A stretch of DNA of 50,511 nt from an uncultured Clostridia bacterium (GTDB lineage Bacteria > Bacillota > Clostridia > TANB77 > CAG-508), in contig CANPZY010000010.1 of the NCBI GenBank assembly GCA_947588945.1, positions 1 through 50,511 on the forward strand. Reading direction: 5' to 3'. The notes below the pieces were generated by a model, which saw nothing but the letters and a program-made list of their open reading frames with translations, was not told where the DNA came from and ran no database searches. Of this stretch, positions 41,212 to 50,440 are shown piece by piece; the first letter of the stretch is position 1; each line of letters starts with the position of its first letter. A program made the translations under genes and the position numbers.

Positions 41212-42456
41212 TTAAACATCCTTTGTATCTTCTATTTTTACATCCCTGTTATGTTCTATCTTATCCCAAGTCGTATCTCTTTTAAATAAACATTTAAAAT
41301 TGATTACAAGCCATGAACCTAAAAATACTGGATACATTATAAGACCCTTCCACATTTTTAATATCGGCTTTTTATCTATTATCATAATTGCTATTGCTGT
41401 AAAAATTGGTATTATAAATGTAGGAATTACATATCTTAAAATATTCATTATAAATGCTGTGGTAGTCATTTGCTGACCTAAATATACTACTGCATTAGAT
41501 AAAAGTAATAATATAGTAATTACAAACATTGGCGCTGTTCCAACTATATATAATAGACCATCAAAATTCATTAAAGTCTTCTTTTCTATTGCTGATTTTG
41601 CTAGATCCTTAGTATATTCTTGAAGACATTGTAAATGACCTATTGTCCATCTTGACCTTTGAGACCAAGATGGTTTAAATTTTACAGGTTGTTCATCATA
41701 AACTATTGCATCTGTTGCCCAGCCTAATTTGTTTCCTTGTATAATTCTCTTTAATGAAAATTCTATATCTTCAGTTAAAGTGTTAGTATTCCAACCTGTA
41801 TTTTTTATACAATCAAATTTTACCATAAATCCTGTACCATTTATTAATGGAGAAAGACCTGCATTATATCTTGCTAAATGATAAAATCTGTTCATTGTCC
41901 AATAAAATATTGCATAACCAGCTGAAATCCAGCTATCTGTTGGGTTTTTAATATCTCTATATCCTTGTACTACATCTTCTCCTTGACAAAGATGACTATT
42001 CATTGCTTTTAAAAAGTTTTCATCAACTATATTATCTGCATCAAAAACGCAAAAAGCATCATAGTCCATCTTTTTATCTTCTAATATTTTATTTAAAAAA
42101 AGTTGCAAAGCAAAACCTTTTGTTTGTTTTGCTTTATCTTTTTCTTTTCTAACAAATACTTTTGCTCCTTGTTCTTTTGCAATTTTTTCAGTATCGTCAG
42201 TACAATTATCTGCAATTACATAAATATCATATAGGTCTTTTGGATAATTTTGATTATTTAAACTTTCTAAAAGATTTTTGATTACGCTTTCTTCATTATG
42301 AGCTGGAATTATTGCTACAAATTTATGCTTTTTATCAATCACTTTTGGCTTATCTTTTAGTTTTATAAATGAACACATACTTATTACTAATTGATAAAGC
42401 CAATATATTGTTATTATCCAAACTAGTGCTTGTTGTATGTAATATAAATATTGCAA
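41212..42456 (-). CDS. Family 2 glycosyltransferase, membrane
   Basis: FVAIIPAHNEESVIKNLLESL, VFDADNIVD, QRSRWTIGHLQ. Confidence 0.92.
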   Translation of the reverse strand: MQYLYYIQQALVWIITIYWLYQLVISMCSFIKLKDKPKVIDKKHKFVAIIPAHNEESVIKNLLESLNNQNYPKDLYDIYVIADNCTDDTEKIAKEQGAKVFVRKEKDKAKQTKGFALQLFLNKILEDKKMDYDAFCVFDADNIVDENFLKAMNSHLCQGEDVVQGYRDIKNPTDSWISAGYAIFYWTMNRFYHLARYNAGLSPLINGTGFMVKFDCIKNTGWNTNTLTEDIEFSLKRIIQGNKLGWATDAIVYDEQPVKFKPSWSQRSRWTIGHLQCLQEYTKDLAKSAIEKKTLMNFDGLLYIVGTAPMFVITILLLLSNAVVYLGQQMTTTAFIMNILRYVIPTFIIPIFTAIAIMIIDKKPILKMWKGLIMYPVFLGSWLVINFKCLFKRDTTWDKIEHNRDVKIEDTKDV

Positions 42457-42459
42457 TTT

Positions 42460-44565
42460 TTAGCCCCTTTCTAAATCCTTCATATTAAGATTTATTCTTC
42501 CTTGATTATCTATATCACTAACTTTTACTGTTACTTCATCACCTATTGCTAAAACATCTTCTACTTTTTCTACTCTTTTGTTTGATATTTTTGATACATG
42601 TAGTAAACCTTCTTTTCCACCGCCTAAGTCTATAAATGCACCAAAGTTTGTAATTCTTGCAACTATTCCGTTATATATTTCTCCTACTTCAATATCTCTT
42701 GTAATAGCTTCAATAGCTTTCAATGCCTTTTCTGCATTACTTATATCTTCTGCATAAATAAATACATGTCCATCTTCTTCTATATCAATTTTTACATTAT
42801 TTTGTTCTATTATTTTGTTAATAGTTTTTCCACCAGAACCAATAACATCTTTTATCTTTTCTACTGGAATTAATGTTTGTATAATCTTTGGAGCATATTT
42901 AGAAACATCACTTCTTGGAGCTGGTATTGCTTTTAATATAACTTCATCTATAATATGAGCTCTCGCCTTTTGAGTTCTTTCAAATGCTTTTTCAATAATG
43001 TCATATGTTAAACCATCTATTTTTATATCAACTTGTATTGCTGTAATACCATCTTTAGTACCACCAACTTTAAAGTCCATATCTCCGAAAAAATCTTCTA
43101 TGTCTTGAATATCTGTTAAAACAATATAATTTTCTGGGTCATCTGGATTTGTAATTAATCCTGTTGAAATTCCTGCAACTGGCTTCTTAATAGGAACACC
43201 TGCATCCATTAATGCTAATGTGCTTCCGCAGATACTTGCTTGTGATGTAGAACCATTAGATTCTAAAACTTCTGATACAACTCTAATTGTATAAGGGAAT
43301 TCATCTTCACAAGGAATCATTGGCGCTAATGCTCTTTCTGCTAAAGCTCCATGTCCAATTTCTCTTCTTCCTGGTCCTTTTGATGGTCTTGCTTCACCAA
43401 CACTATATGATGGGAAATTGTATTGATGCATATATCTTTTTGATGTTTCACTATCTAATCCATCTAACTCTTGTTCATCTTTTTTAGTTCCAAGTGTTGC
43501 TATAGATAATACTTTAGTTTGTCCTCTTGAGAAAAGTCCACTTCCATGTACTCTTGGAAGAAGACCCACTTCTGCATATAAAGGTCTTATTTCATCTATA
43601 GTTCTTCCATCTGGTCTTTTTCCTTCTGTTAAAATCATTTTTCTTACACAAGCTTTTTCTAGGTCATGAACTGATGTTGCTATGTCAAAAGCATGCTCTT
43701 CTTCAGCATCTTCTCCATACATTTCTATTGCAAGTTCTTTTATTTTTTCTGCTACTTTATCAACATCATCATTTCTTACTTCCTTGTCCGTATTTTGAAC
43801 TGCATCATACATTTCGCTTTCAAATTTTTCTGTAACTGCTTGATAAAATTCTGGTGTAATTGAGAATGATTGATATTCAAATTTTTCTTTTCCTATTTCA
43901 GCTTTTATAGAAGAAATAAATTTACACATATTTATTATTTCTTTATGAGCTTCTTTTATTGCTTCTAACATTATTTCATTTGGTATTTCATCTGCTCCTG
44001 CTTCTATCATTGTTATTTTTGTTTCAGTTCCTGCAACAGTAAGAGTTAATCTGCTTTTCTTACTCTGTTCTTCAGTTGGATTTATTATTATTTTGTCATC
44101 AACATATCCAACTTGTACTGCAGCTGTTGGACCTGCCCAAGGAATATCTGAAATTGAAAGTGCTGCAGATGTTCCGATATTGGCACATACTTCTGGACTA
44201 TAATCTTGATCCATTGAAAGTACCGTATTTGTAATACATACATCATTTCTAAAATCATGTGGGAAAAGTGGTCTTATAGGTCTATCAATAGCTCTTGACA
44301 CTAATATTGCCTTATCTGCTGGCTTTCCTTCTCTCCTATTAAAACTTCCTGGTATTCTTCCAACTGCATAAAGTTTTTCTTCATAATCAACTGATAATGG
44401 AAAGAAATCAACTCCTTCCTTTGGTTCTTTTGAAGCAGTAACATTTGTCATTACTACTGTATCTCCATATCTAACTGTTACACTTCCATTTGCTTGATTT
44501 GCAAATTTTCCTGTTTCGATTGTTAATTTTCTTCCTGCTAATTCTGTTTCATAAGTCTTAAACAT
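42460..44565 (-). CDS. pnp: Polynucleotide phosphorylase
   Basis: MFKTYETELAGRKLTIETGKFANQANGSVTVRYGDT, KH and S1 domains; SD AAGGAGG places the start at 44565, not 44637. Confidence 0.98.
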   Translation of the reverse strand: MFKTYETELAGRKLTIETGKFANQANGSVTVRYGDTVVMTNVTASKEPKEGVDFFPLSVDYEEKLYAVGRIPGSFNRREGKPADKAILVSRAIDRPIRPLFPHDFRNDVCITNTVLSMDQDYSPEVCANIGTSAALSISDIPWAGPTAAVQVGYVDDKIIINPTEEQSKKSRLTLTVAGTETKITMIEAGADEIPNEIMLEAIKEAHKEIINMCKFISSIKAEIGKEKFEYQSFSITPEFYQAVTEKFESEMYDAVQNTDKEVRNDDVDKVAEKIKELAIEMYGEDAEEEHAFDIATSVHDLEKACVRKMILTEGKRPDGRTIDEIRPLYAEVGLLPRVHGSGLFSRGQTKVLSIATLGTKKDEQELDGLDSETSKRYMHQYNFPSYSVGEARPSKGPGRREIGHGALAERALAPMIPCEDEFPYTIRVVSEVLESNGSTSQASICGSTLALMDAGVPIKKPVAGISTGLITNPDDPENYIVLTDIQDIEDFFGDMDFKVGGTKDGITAIQVDIKIDGLTYDIIEKAFERTQKARAHIIDEVILKAIPAPRSDVSKYAPKIIQTLIPVEKIKDVIGSGGKTINKIIEQNNVKIDIEEDGHVFIYAEDISNAEKALKAIEAITRDIEVGEIYNGIVARITNFGAFIDLGGGKEGLLHVSKISNKRVEKVEDVLAIGDEVTVKVSDIDNQGRINLNMKDLERG

Positions 44566-44583
44566 ATTTTTTTCCTCCTTTTT

Positions 44584-44729
44584 GTAACTGATTAGCCTGT
44601 AACCTCTATGATATGGATATATTAATATTATTATCATATTAAGCTTAGGCTGATGTGGATATTTAATAAGTAAATATTTATACTTAATTAATATTCATAT
44701 CATACAAGCTACTGGTCATAATCAATTAC
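44584..44729 (-). promoter_or_regulatory. Long imperfect hairpin in pnp 5' leader
   Basis: Arms 44584-44629 and 44684-44729 are mutually complementary over about 45 nt, with G-U wobbles on the minus-strand RNA. Confidence 0.75.
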
Positions 44730-44788
44730 TTTTTATTTATTATAATTAAAAAATTATACTTGTCTATTTTTTGCTTACTTATGGTTAA

Positions 44789-44831
44789 AAAGCGAACACA
44801 TTAGATATTAAAATTTAATATGTCCGCTTAT
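44789..44831 (-). terminator. Probable rpsO terminator
   Basis: Minus strand AAGCGGACA...TGTTCGCTTTTT hairpin with inner AT palindrome. Confidence 0.65.
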
Positions 44832-44839
44832 AATCTAAA

Positions 44840-45106
44840 TTATTTTCTTAATCCAAGTTTTGCAACTATGTCTCTGTATCTTTGAATATCTTTTCTTGAT
44901 AGATAGTTTAATAAATTCTTTCTGTTTCCAACCATCTTGTATAATCCTCTTCTTGAATGATTATCATTTGGATTATCTTTCAAATGCTCTGTTAATTCTG
45001 TTATTCTTTCTGTAAGAAGAGCTATTTGAACTTCTGGTGAACCAGTATCCTTTTCATCTCTTCTATAAGTTTTGATTATTTCTTCTTTTCTTTCCTTTGT
45101 CATCAT
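44840..45106 (-). CDS. rpsO: 30S ribosomal protein S15
   Basis: [24 protein letters not shown]...[20 protein letters not shown]. Confidence 0.98.
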   Translation of the reverse strand: MMTKERKEEIIKTYRRDEKDTGSPEVQIALLTERITELTEHLKDNPNDNHSRRGLYKMVGNRKNLLNYLSRKDIQRYRDIVAKLGLRK

Positions 45107-45269
45107 AATTTTTACACCTCCTTGATTTTATTATTCCTTTAGCTGAGTCTTAGTGGTGTATTTATCCTAAGACTAAGAAAAAGGTATTCTGTATTATATT
45201 ACCATATATTAAAATAAAAATCAAGATATAGCAAATTAAAAATATATATGAATTTAATAAATTTATATT

Positions 45270-45394
45270 TATAACGAAAAATAAAATAGTTTGCAGTTGT
45301 GCGCAGCGACCAAGCGAAGCGCGAATGGAGCGAAAGTGGCTAGCCACTTTCTAGCGACAGCAAACAACAAAAACTATTTCTATTTTTCATTATA
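45270..45394 (+). repeat. Dispersed structured intergenic element, copy 4
   Basis: Outer arms 45270-45292/45371-45394 (22/23 plus one bulge); P2 GTTGT/ACAAC; GC-GAA-GC; core GCGAATGGAGC; inner perfect palindrome GAAAGTGGCTAGCCACTTTC; TAGCGACAGCAA. Confidence 0.9.
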
Positions 45395-45425
45395 TAATTA
45401 TATATTCTTATATTTTTTATAAATT

Positions 45426-45740
45426 TTAATTATTAATTTTAAATATATCTGAAAAGTTTATATTAATATTTTCATATAATATAATCTTTTTCTTCTCATA
45501 ATTAATTTCCTGTACATTACCTACTATTTCTTTATATTGTTTGTTTTTATAATATGTTATTTCTACTGCATCGTCTTTTTCTAGTTCATTTATTTTATTG
45601 CAAATTTCTTCTATTTGTTCATCTGAAAGTTCCTTTTTTTCAACATATTCTATTTCTTTTTCTCTTATTGCATCTGAAAAACCATTTAAAGCATCAAAAG
45701 GCAAAAATTGTCTTGCTCTATCATTTCTACTAATATCCAT
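45426..45740 (-). CDS. YolD-like protein
   Basis: RARQFLPFDALNGFSDAIREKE; overlaps the end of the Y-family polymerase gene. Confidence 0.85.
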   Translation of the reverse strand: MDISRNDRARQFLPFDALNGFSDAIREKEIEYVEKKELSDEQIEEICNKINELEKDDAVEITYYKNKQYKEIVGNVQEINYEKKKIILYENININFSDIFKINN

Positions 45741-46986
45741 TATGCCCTCCTATTAGCTTATTTCTTATCATTGTTGTAGCACCTTCTTGCAAATCAATTC
45801 CTCTTATTATTGAATTTTTTCCCATTTTATATTTTATTTCAATGATTGATTTTTCTAACTTTCGCTCTTTAATATTTTTATCTATATCATCAAATAAGTT
45901 TATTTGTTCTGATGTATGTTCTTGTAGTCTTTCAAAAGCTATTCCTATTCTTCTTATAGGAATATTTTTATAAGTAATTTCTTCATAAATTTTCTTAAAT
46001 TCATAAGCAAGTTTAGTATATAAATTAGTATAATTATGCAGTTTTTTACTACATCCAGATGGTTTTGAAAAATCATTTGAATAACCTATATATAATTTTA
46101 TTGTATCTGTTTCTAAATTTTGTTCAATTAATTGCTGTGATAATAATTCAACCATTTCCACCATAACTAGTTCTGCTTTTTCATAATCATAATCTGTAAA
46201 TAATATTTGACTAGTTGATATAGATTTTGTTTTTGGTTTATATGCTTTTATGTCTGCTATAGTACAATTTTCAATCCCATTAGCATGGTCAATTAGAAAC
46301 CTAGCATTTACACCAAATTCATTAAATAGTATTTTAGGGTTAGTATGTGCAATATCATACATATCATATATACCTTTTCTATTTAGTCTTTTTTCGATTC
46401 CACTTCCTACTTGCCAAAAGTCTTTTAAAGGTTTGTGATGCCATAGCTCTTTTTTATATTTTTCTACATCTAAATATCCAATATTTCTTGGAGAATGCTT
46501 TGATATTATATCTAATGCTATTTTAGCCAAATAAAGATTAGTACCTATTCCACATGTTGCAGTTATTCCATAAGTATTGTAGATATCTCTCATTATCATT
46601 TCTGCTATCTCTACTGGACTTTTCTTATATAACTTTAAGTATCTTGTAATATCTAAAAAAGCTTCATCAATAGAGTAAACTTGTATATCATCTTTTGAAA
46701 TGTATTTTAAATAAATTTCATAAATATTTGCAGAATAATCAATATATTTTTGCATTCTTGGTATGGCAATTATATATTTTATATTATTTGGTATTTCATA
46801 AATCCTACATCTATTTTTTACTCCTAACATTTTCATTGCAGGAGTCACAGCTAAACAAATTGCTCCTTTTCCTCGTGCTGGATCTGCCACAACTAGATTA
46901 GTATTAAATGGATCTAATTTTCTTTCAACACATTCAACAGATGCATAAAATGTTTTTAAGTCTATTGCTAAATATATATTATTCAT
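45730..46986 (-). CDS. Y-family DNA polymerase (UmuC/DinB-like)
   Basis: YLAIDLKTFYASVECVERKLDPF, YSIDEAFLDITRY, CGIGTNLYLAKIALDI. Confidence 0.93.
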   Translation of the reverse strand: MNNIYLAIDLKTFYASVECVERKLDPFNTNLVVADPARGKGAICLAVTPAMKMLGVKNRCRIYEIPNNIKYIIAIPRMQKYIDYSANIYEIYLKYISKDDIQVYSIDEAFLDITRYLKLYKKSPVEIAEMIMRDIYNTYGITATCGIGTNLYLAKIALDIISKHSPRNIGYLDVEKYKKELWHHKPLKDFWQVGSGIEKRLNRKGIYDMYDIAHTNPKILFNEFGVNARFLIDHANGIENCTIADIKAYKPKTKSISTSQILFTDYDYEKAELVMVEMVELLSQQLIEQNLETDTIKLYIGYSNDFSKPSGCSKKLHNYTNLYTKLAYEFKKIYEEITYKNIPIRRIGIAFERLQEHTSEQINLFDDIDKNIKERKLEKSIIEIKYKMGKNSIIRGIDLQEGATTMIRNKLIGGHNGY

Positions 46987-47003
46987 CTTACTTACTCCTT
47001 TAC

Positions 47004-47061
47004 AAACTTTTGTTTATATTTGAATTATACCATTTCAATTTCAATTTGTAAACATCTGTTT
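47004..47061 (-). promoter_or_regulatory. Promoter with two candidate LexA-like boxes upstream of polY-yolD
   Basis: Minus strand TTTACA-N17-TATAAT (47052-47047, 47029-47024) with AAAC-N4-GTTT at 47050-47061 and 47004-47015. Confidence 0.45.
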
Positions 47062-47085
47062 GAAGGAAATTTTTGTAAAAATTAA

Positions 47086-48003
47086 TTATAATTTATTTAT
47101 ATATTTATTTTTAGTTGCAAATGAAGAATGTACATATGTATTTAATGTTACTGTAACATTCGCATGTCCTAAAATCTCGCTAAGAGATTTAACATCCATA
47201 CCAACATTTATACATTTAGTAGCAAATGTATGTCTTAAAGTATGATATTTTTTATATTTAACTTTAGCTACTTTTAGTAATTTTGTATAAGTATATCTAA
47301 AAGCAATAGGTTCCACCCATTTATTTCTATCCCCCGATAATATAAAAGCATCACTAGGATATAATTTAGAATAATTTTTTAAAATAACATATAAATTATT
47401 ATTAAGTGGAATTTTTCTCATAGAATGTTGAGTTTTTGGAGTAGTATATATTACTTTAGTATTATTCTTACTTACATATACTCTTTGTAATGTATGTGTT
47501 ACATTTAATACTCTATCCTCAAAATTAATGTCATTCCATTTTAATGCACATACTTCACCTATTCTTAAACCAGTATACATACTTATAACTATTCCTATTG
47601 TCTTAATATTATTTGACTTTAGACATTTTTTCTCTATTCTTCTTTTTTCTTTTTCAGAAAATATCGTAATTTCTTTTTTATATATTGTCGGCAAAGAAAT
47701 CAAGCTTAATTTATAGTTTATGTCGTATTTTAATTCCGCATATTTTAATATGCATTTTAATACTACAACAGTGTCTTTTGTTGTTTTATTAGATAATCTT
47801 TCTAACAACGTATCAACATATTCATTAAAATTAAAATCCACCAATTCTTCTAGTGTTTTATTGCCTATTACTTTTGCAAACTTATTATTAATTATATATT
47901 TGTAACTAAGATATGTTGATTCTTTTGCTTTAGTTTTTTTGAATTGTAACCATTCTTCAGATAATTGATTAAAAGTAATATCTTTTTTATTCATATTAAA
48001 CAT
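47086..48003 (-). CDS. Tyrosine recombinase / phage-type integrase
   Basis: TGLRIGEVCALKW, HTLRHTFATKCI, LGHANVTVTLNTYVH catalytic motifs intact. Confidence 0.92.
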   Translation of the reverse strand: MFNMNKKDITFNQLSEEWLQFKKTKAKESTYLSYKYIINNKFAKVIGNKTLEELVDFNFNEYVDTLLERLSNKTTKDTVVVLKCILKYAELKYDINYKLSLISLPTIYKKEITIFSEKEKRRIEKKCLKSNNIKTIGIVISMYTGLRIGEVCALKWNDINFEDRVLNVTHTLQRVYVSKNNTKVIYTTPKTQHSMRKIPLNNNLYVILKNYSKLYPSDAFILSGDRNKWVEPIAFRYTYTKLLKVAKVKYKKYHTLRHTFATKCINVGMDVKSLSEILGHANVTVTLNTYVHSSFATKNKYINKL

Positions 48004-48143
48004 CCTTTTTTTGCATTTTATTATATATATTATTAAAAAAAAAGCAAATGTTTTTGGAAATTTTTATGAAAAAATCTTTAATTTCAACGTTTTTTAGTTT
48101 TATTTTAACGATATATAGTAATTTTTCATTTATGTAAACATTC

Positions 48144-48173
48144 TTTTGCAAACTTTTTCAAAAGTTTGCAAAA
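48144..48173. promoter_or_regulatory. Perfect 14-bp-arm palindrome upstream of integrase
   Basis: TTTTGCAAACTTTT-TC-AAAAGTTTGCAAAA, no U-tract in either direction. Confidence 0.7.
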
Positions 48174-48211
48174 ATTATAAAGTAATATTTATATTATAAA
48201 AAACAAAAAAA

Positions 48212-48255
48212 TATATCTAATAGAAAAATATTTATTATATTTCCTATTAGATATA
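48212..48255 (-). terminator. tex intrinsic terminator
   Basis: ATATCTAATAG...CTATTAGATAT with TTTTTTT on minus strand. Confidence 0.75.
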
Positions 48256-48280
48256 CTTTACATTTTTTAATATAAAAATA

Positions 48281-50440
48281 CTATTCTTTTACATCTTTCA
48301 TTGATAATTTTACCTTTTGTTTTTCAAAATCAATTCCAATTACTTTAACCTTTACAATATCTCCTATTGATACAATATCACTTGGTTTGCGTACAAATTT
48401 ATCACTCATTTCTGATATATGTACTAATCCATCATGCTTAACTCCAACATCTACAAAAGCACCAAAATCAGTAATATTTCTAACAGTTCCGGTAAGAATC
48501 ATTCCATCTTTTAAATCTTCAAATTTAAGTACATCACTTCTTAATATAGGTTTTGGCATATCTTCTCTAGGATCTCTTCCTGGTTTGCAAAGTTCTGAAA
48601 TTATATCTTTTAACGTCATTTCTCCTACATCTAAATCTTTAGCAGTTTTTTCAATGTTTATTGCAACTAATTTATTTTTCAATTCCTTTAACTTATCTTT
48701 ATCTAAAATATCTTCTTTTTTATATCCTATGCTAGATAATAATTTTTCTGCAACATTATAACTTTCTGGATGTACTGCAGTTATTTCTAATGGATTTTTT
48801 CCATCAGGAATTCTTACAAATCCAGCACATTGCTCATATGCATTTTTTCCTAATTTAGGGACTTTTAATAATTCTTTTCTTTCTTTGAACTTACCATTTT
48901 CATCTCTATATTTTACAATATTTTTAGCTATTCCTGAATTAATTCCAGAAACATAAGATAATAAAGATGATGTTGCGGTATTTAAGTCAACTCCTACTTC
49001 ATTAACAGCATCTTCTACAACTCCAGATAAACTTTCTGATAATTGTTTTTGATTTACATCATGTTGATACTGTCCAATACCAATTGCTTTTGGATCAATC
49101 TTAACAAACTCAGCAAGTGGATCTTGCAATCTTCTAGCAATTGAAATTGCTCCTCTTAATGAAACATTTAAATCTGGATACTCCTCTGTTGCAAGTTTTG
49201 ATGCAGAATAAACTGATGCTCCTGCCTCACTTACTATTGTATAATAAACATCAATTCCTGTTTTTTCTTTTAATTCTTTAATTGTATTTGATACAAATAA
49301 CTCGGATTCTCTAGATGCTGTTCCGTTTCCTATTGCAATCATATTAATATTGTCTTTTGTTATTAATCTTATTAGTTCTTTTTTAGATCCTTCAATATCA
49401 TTTTGAGGTTCTGTTGGATATACAACACCTGTATCTAAAACTTTTCCTGTTTCATCTATAACTGCAAGTTTGCAACCAGTTCTATATGCAGGATCAAATC
49501 CAAGCACAGTTAATCCTTTTAATGGTGCACCTAATAAAAGTTGCTTTGCATTTTTTCCAAAAACTGCAATTGCTTGTTTATCCGCTTTTTCTGTCAAATC
49601 AGAATGTATTTCTCTATCGATAGATGGCTCTATTAATCGAGTCCAGCTGTCCTCTATTGCTTCTTTTATTAAATCTACTCTTTCTCCTTGTGTTTTAATT
49701 ATTTTCTCCGAAATAATTTTTATTATTTTATCAACATTTTTATTAATTTTTACTTTTAAAAAACCCTCTTTTTCGCCCCTATTTATTGCTAAAATTCTAT
49801 GGCTTGGAATGGTTGATATTTTCTCACTAAATTCATAATACATTTCATAAGGAGATTTCTCATCCTTTGTTGCTGTTGTTTCAATTGTTCCTTCTCTATA
49901 ATATAAAGATTTTATTTTCTTTCTAAAATATGGATCATCAGAAATTATTTCTGCAATAATATCTTTTGCTCCTTGTATTGCTTCTTCTTCATTCTTAACT
50001 TCATCTGTAATAAATTCTTTTGCTAATTCCAAAACACTTTTCTTATCAGTTTGTTCTAAAATATTTTGAGCTAATGGTTCTAAACCTTTTTGCTTTGCTA
50101 CTGATGCTCTAGTTTTCTTTTTTTGTTTATAAGGTCTATATATATCTTCTACTTCTGCTAAAGTAAGGGCTTTTTCTAATTCTAATGCTAATTTATCTGT
50201 CCATTTACCTTGATTTTCTATTGATGTTTTTACTTCTTGTTTTCGTTGTTCAAGATTTCTTAGATATGTAAGTCTTTCGCTTAAATTTCTTAAAACCTCA
50301 TCACTTAAATTTCCTGTTACTTCTTTTCTATATCTAGCTATAAAAGGAATAGTATTCCCTTCATCTATTAGATTTATTGTTTTTTCTACTTGAGATTGCT
50401 TAACTTGCAATTCATCTGCAATTATATTTGCTATATTCAT
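48281..50440 (-). CDS. tex: Tex-family transcription accessory protein
   Basis: VEDIYRPYKQKKKTRA, DPAYRTGCKLAVID, C-terminal S1 domain; start probably MNIANIIADEL at 50440. Confidence 0.96.
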   Translation of the reverse strand: MNIANIIADELQVKQSQVEKTINLIDEGNTIPFIARYRKEVTGNLSDEVLRNLSERLTYLRNLEQRKQEVKTSIENQGKWTDKLALELEKALTLAEVEDIYRPYKQKKKTRASVAKQKGLEPLAQNILEQTDKKSVLELAKEFITDEVKNEEEAIQGAKDIIAEIISDDPYFRKKIKSLYYREGTIETTATKDEKSPYEMYYEFSEKISTIPSHRILAINRGEKEGFLKVKINKNVDKIIKIISEKIIKTQGERVDLIKEAIEDSWTRLIEPSIDREIHSDLTEKADKQAIAVFGKNAKQLLLGAPLKGLTVLGFDPAYRTGCKLAVIDETGKVLDTGVVYPTEPQNDIEGSKKELIRLITKDNINMIAIGNGTASRESELFVSNTIKELKEKTGIDVYYTIVSEAGASVYSASKLATEEYPDLNVSLRGAISIARRLQDPLAEFVKIDPKAIGIGQYQHDVNQKQLSESLSGVVEDAVNEVGVDLNTATSSLLSYVSGINSGIAKNIVKYRDENGKFKERKELLKVPKLGKNAYEQCAGFVRIPDGKNPLEITAVHPESYNVAEKLLSSIGYKKEDILDKDKLKELKNKLVAINIEKTAKDLDVGEMTLKDIISELCKPGRDPREDMPKPILRSDVLKFEDLKDGMILTGTVRNITDFGAFVDVGVKHDGLVHISEMSDKFVRKPSDIVSIGDIVKVKVIGIDFEKQKVKLSMKDVKE

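Noticed and set aside
45162-45347. 61-aa minus-strand ORF across element copy 4
   Set aside because: No SD and it runs through the structured core; an artefact of the repeat.
20202-45394. CRISPR array or integron cassette array interpretation of the dispersed repeat
   Set aside because: Copies are 8-9 kb apart with housekeeping genes between them, no spacers and no Cas genes; integron-style attC arrangement is not seen, so it is mentioned only as an ssDNA-fold analogy.
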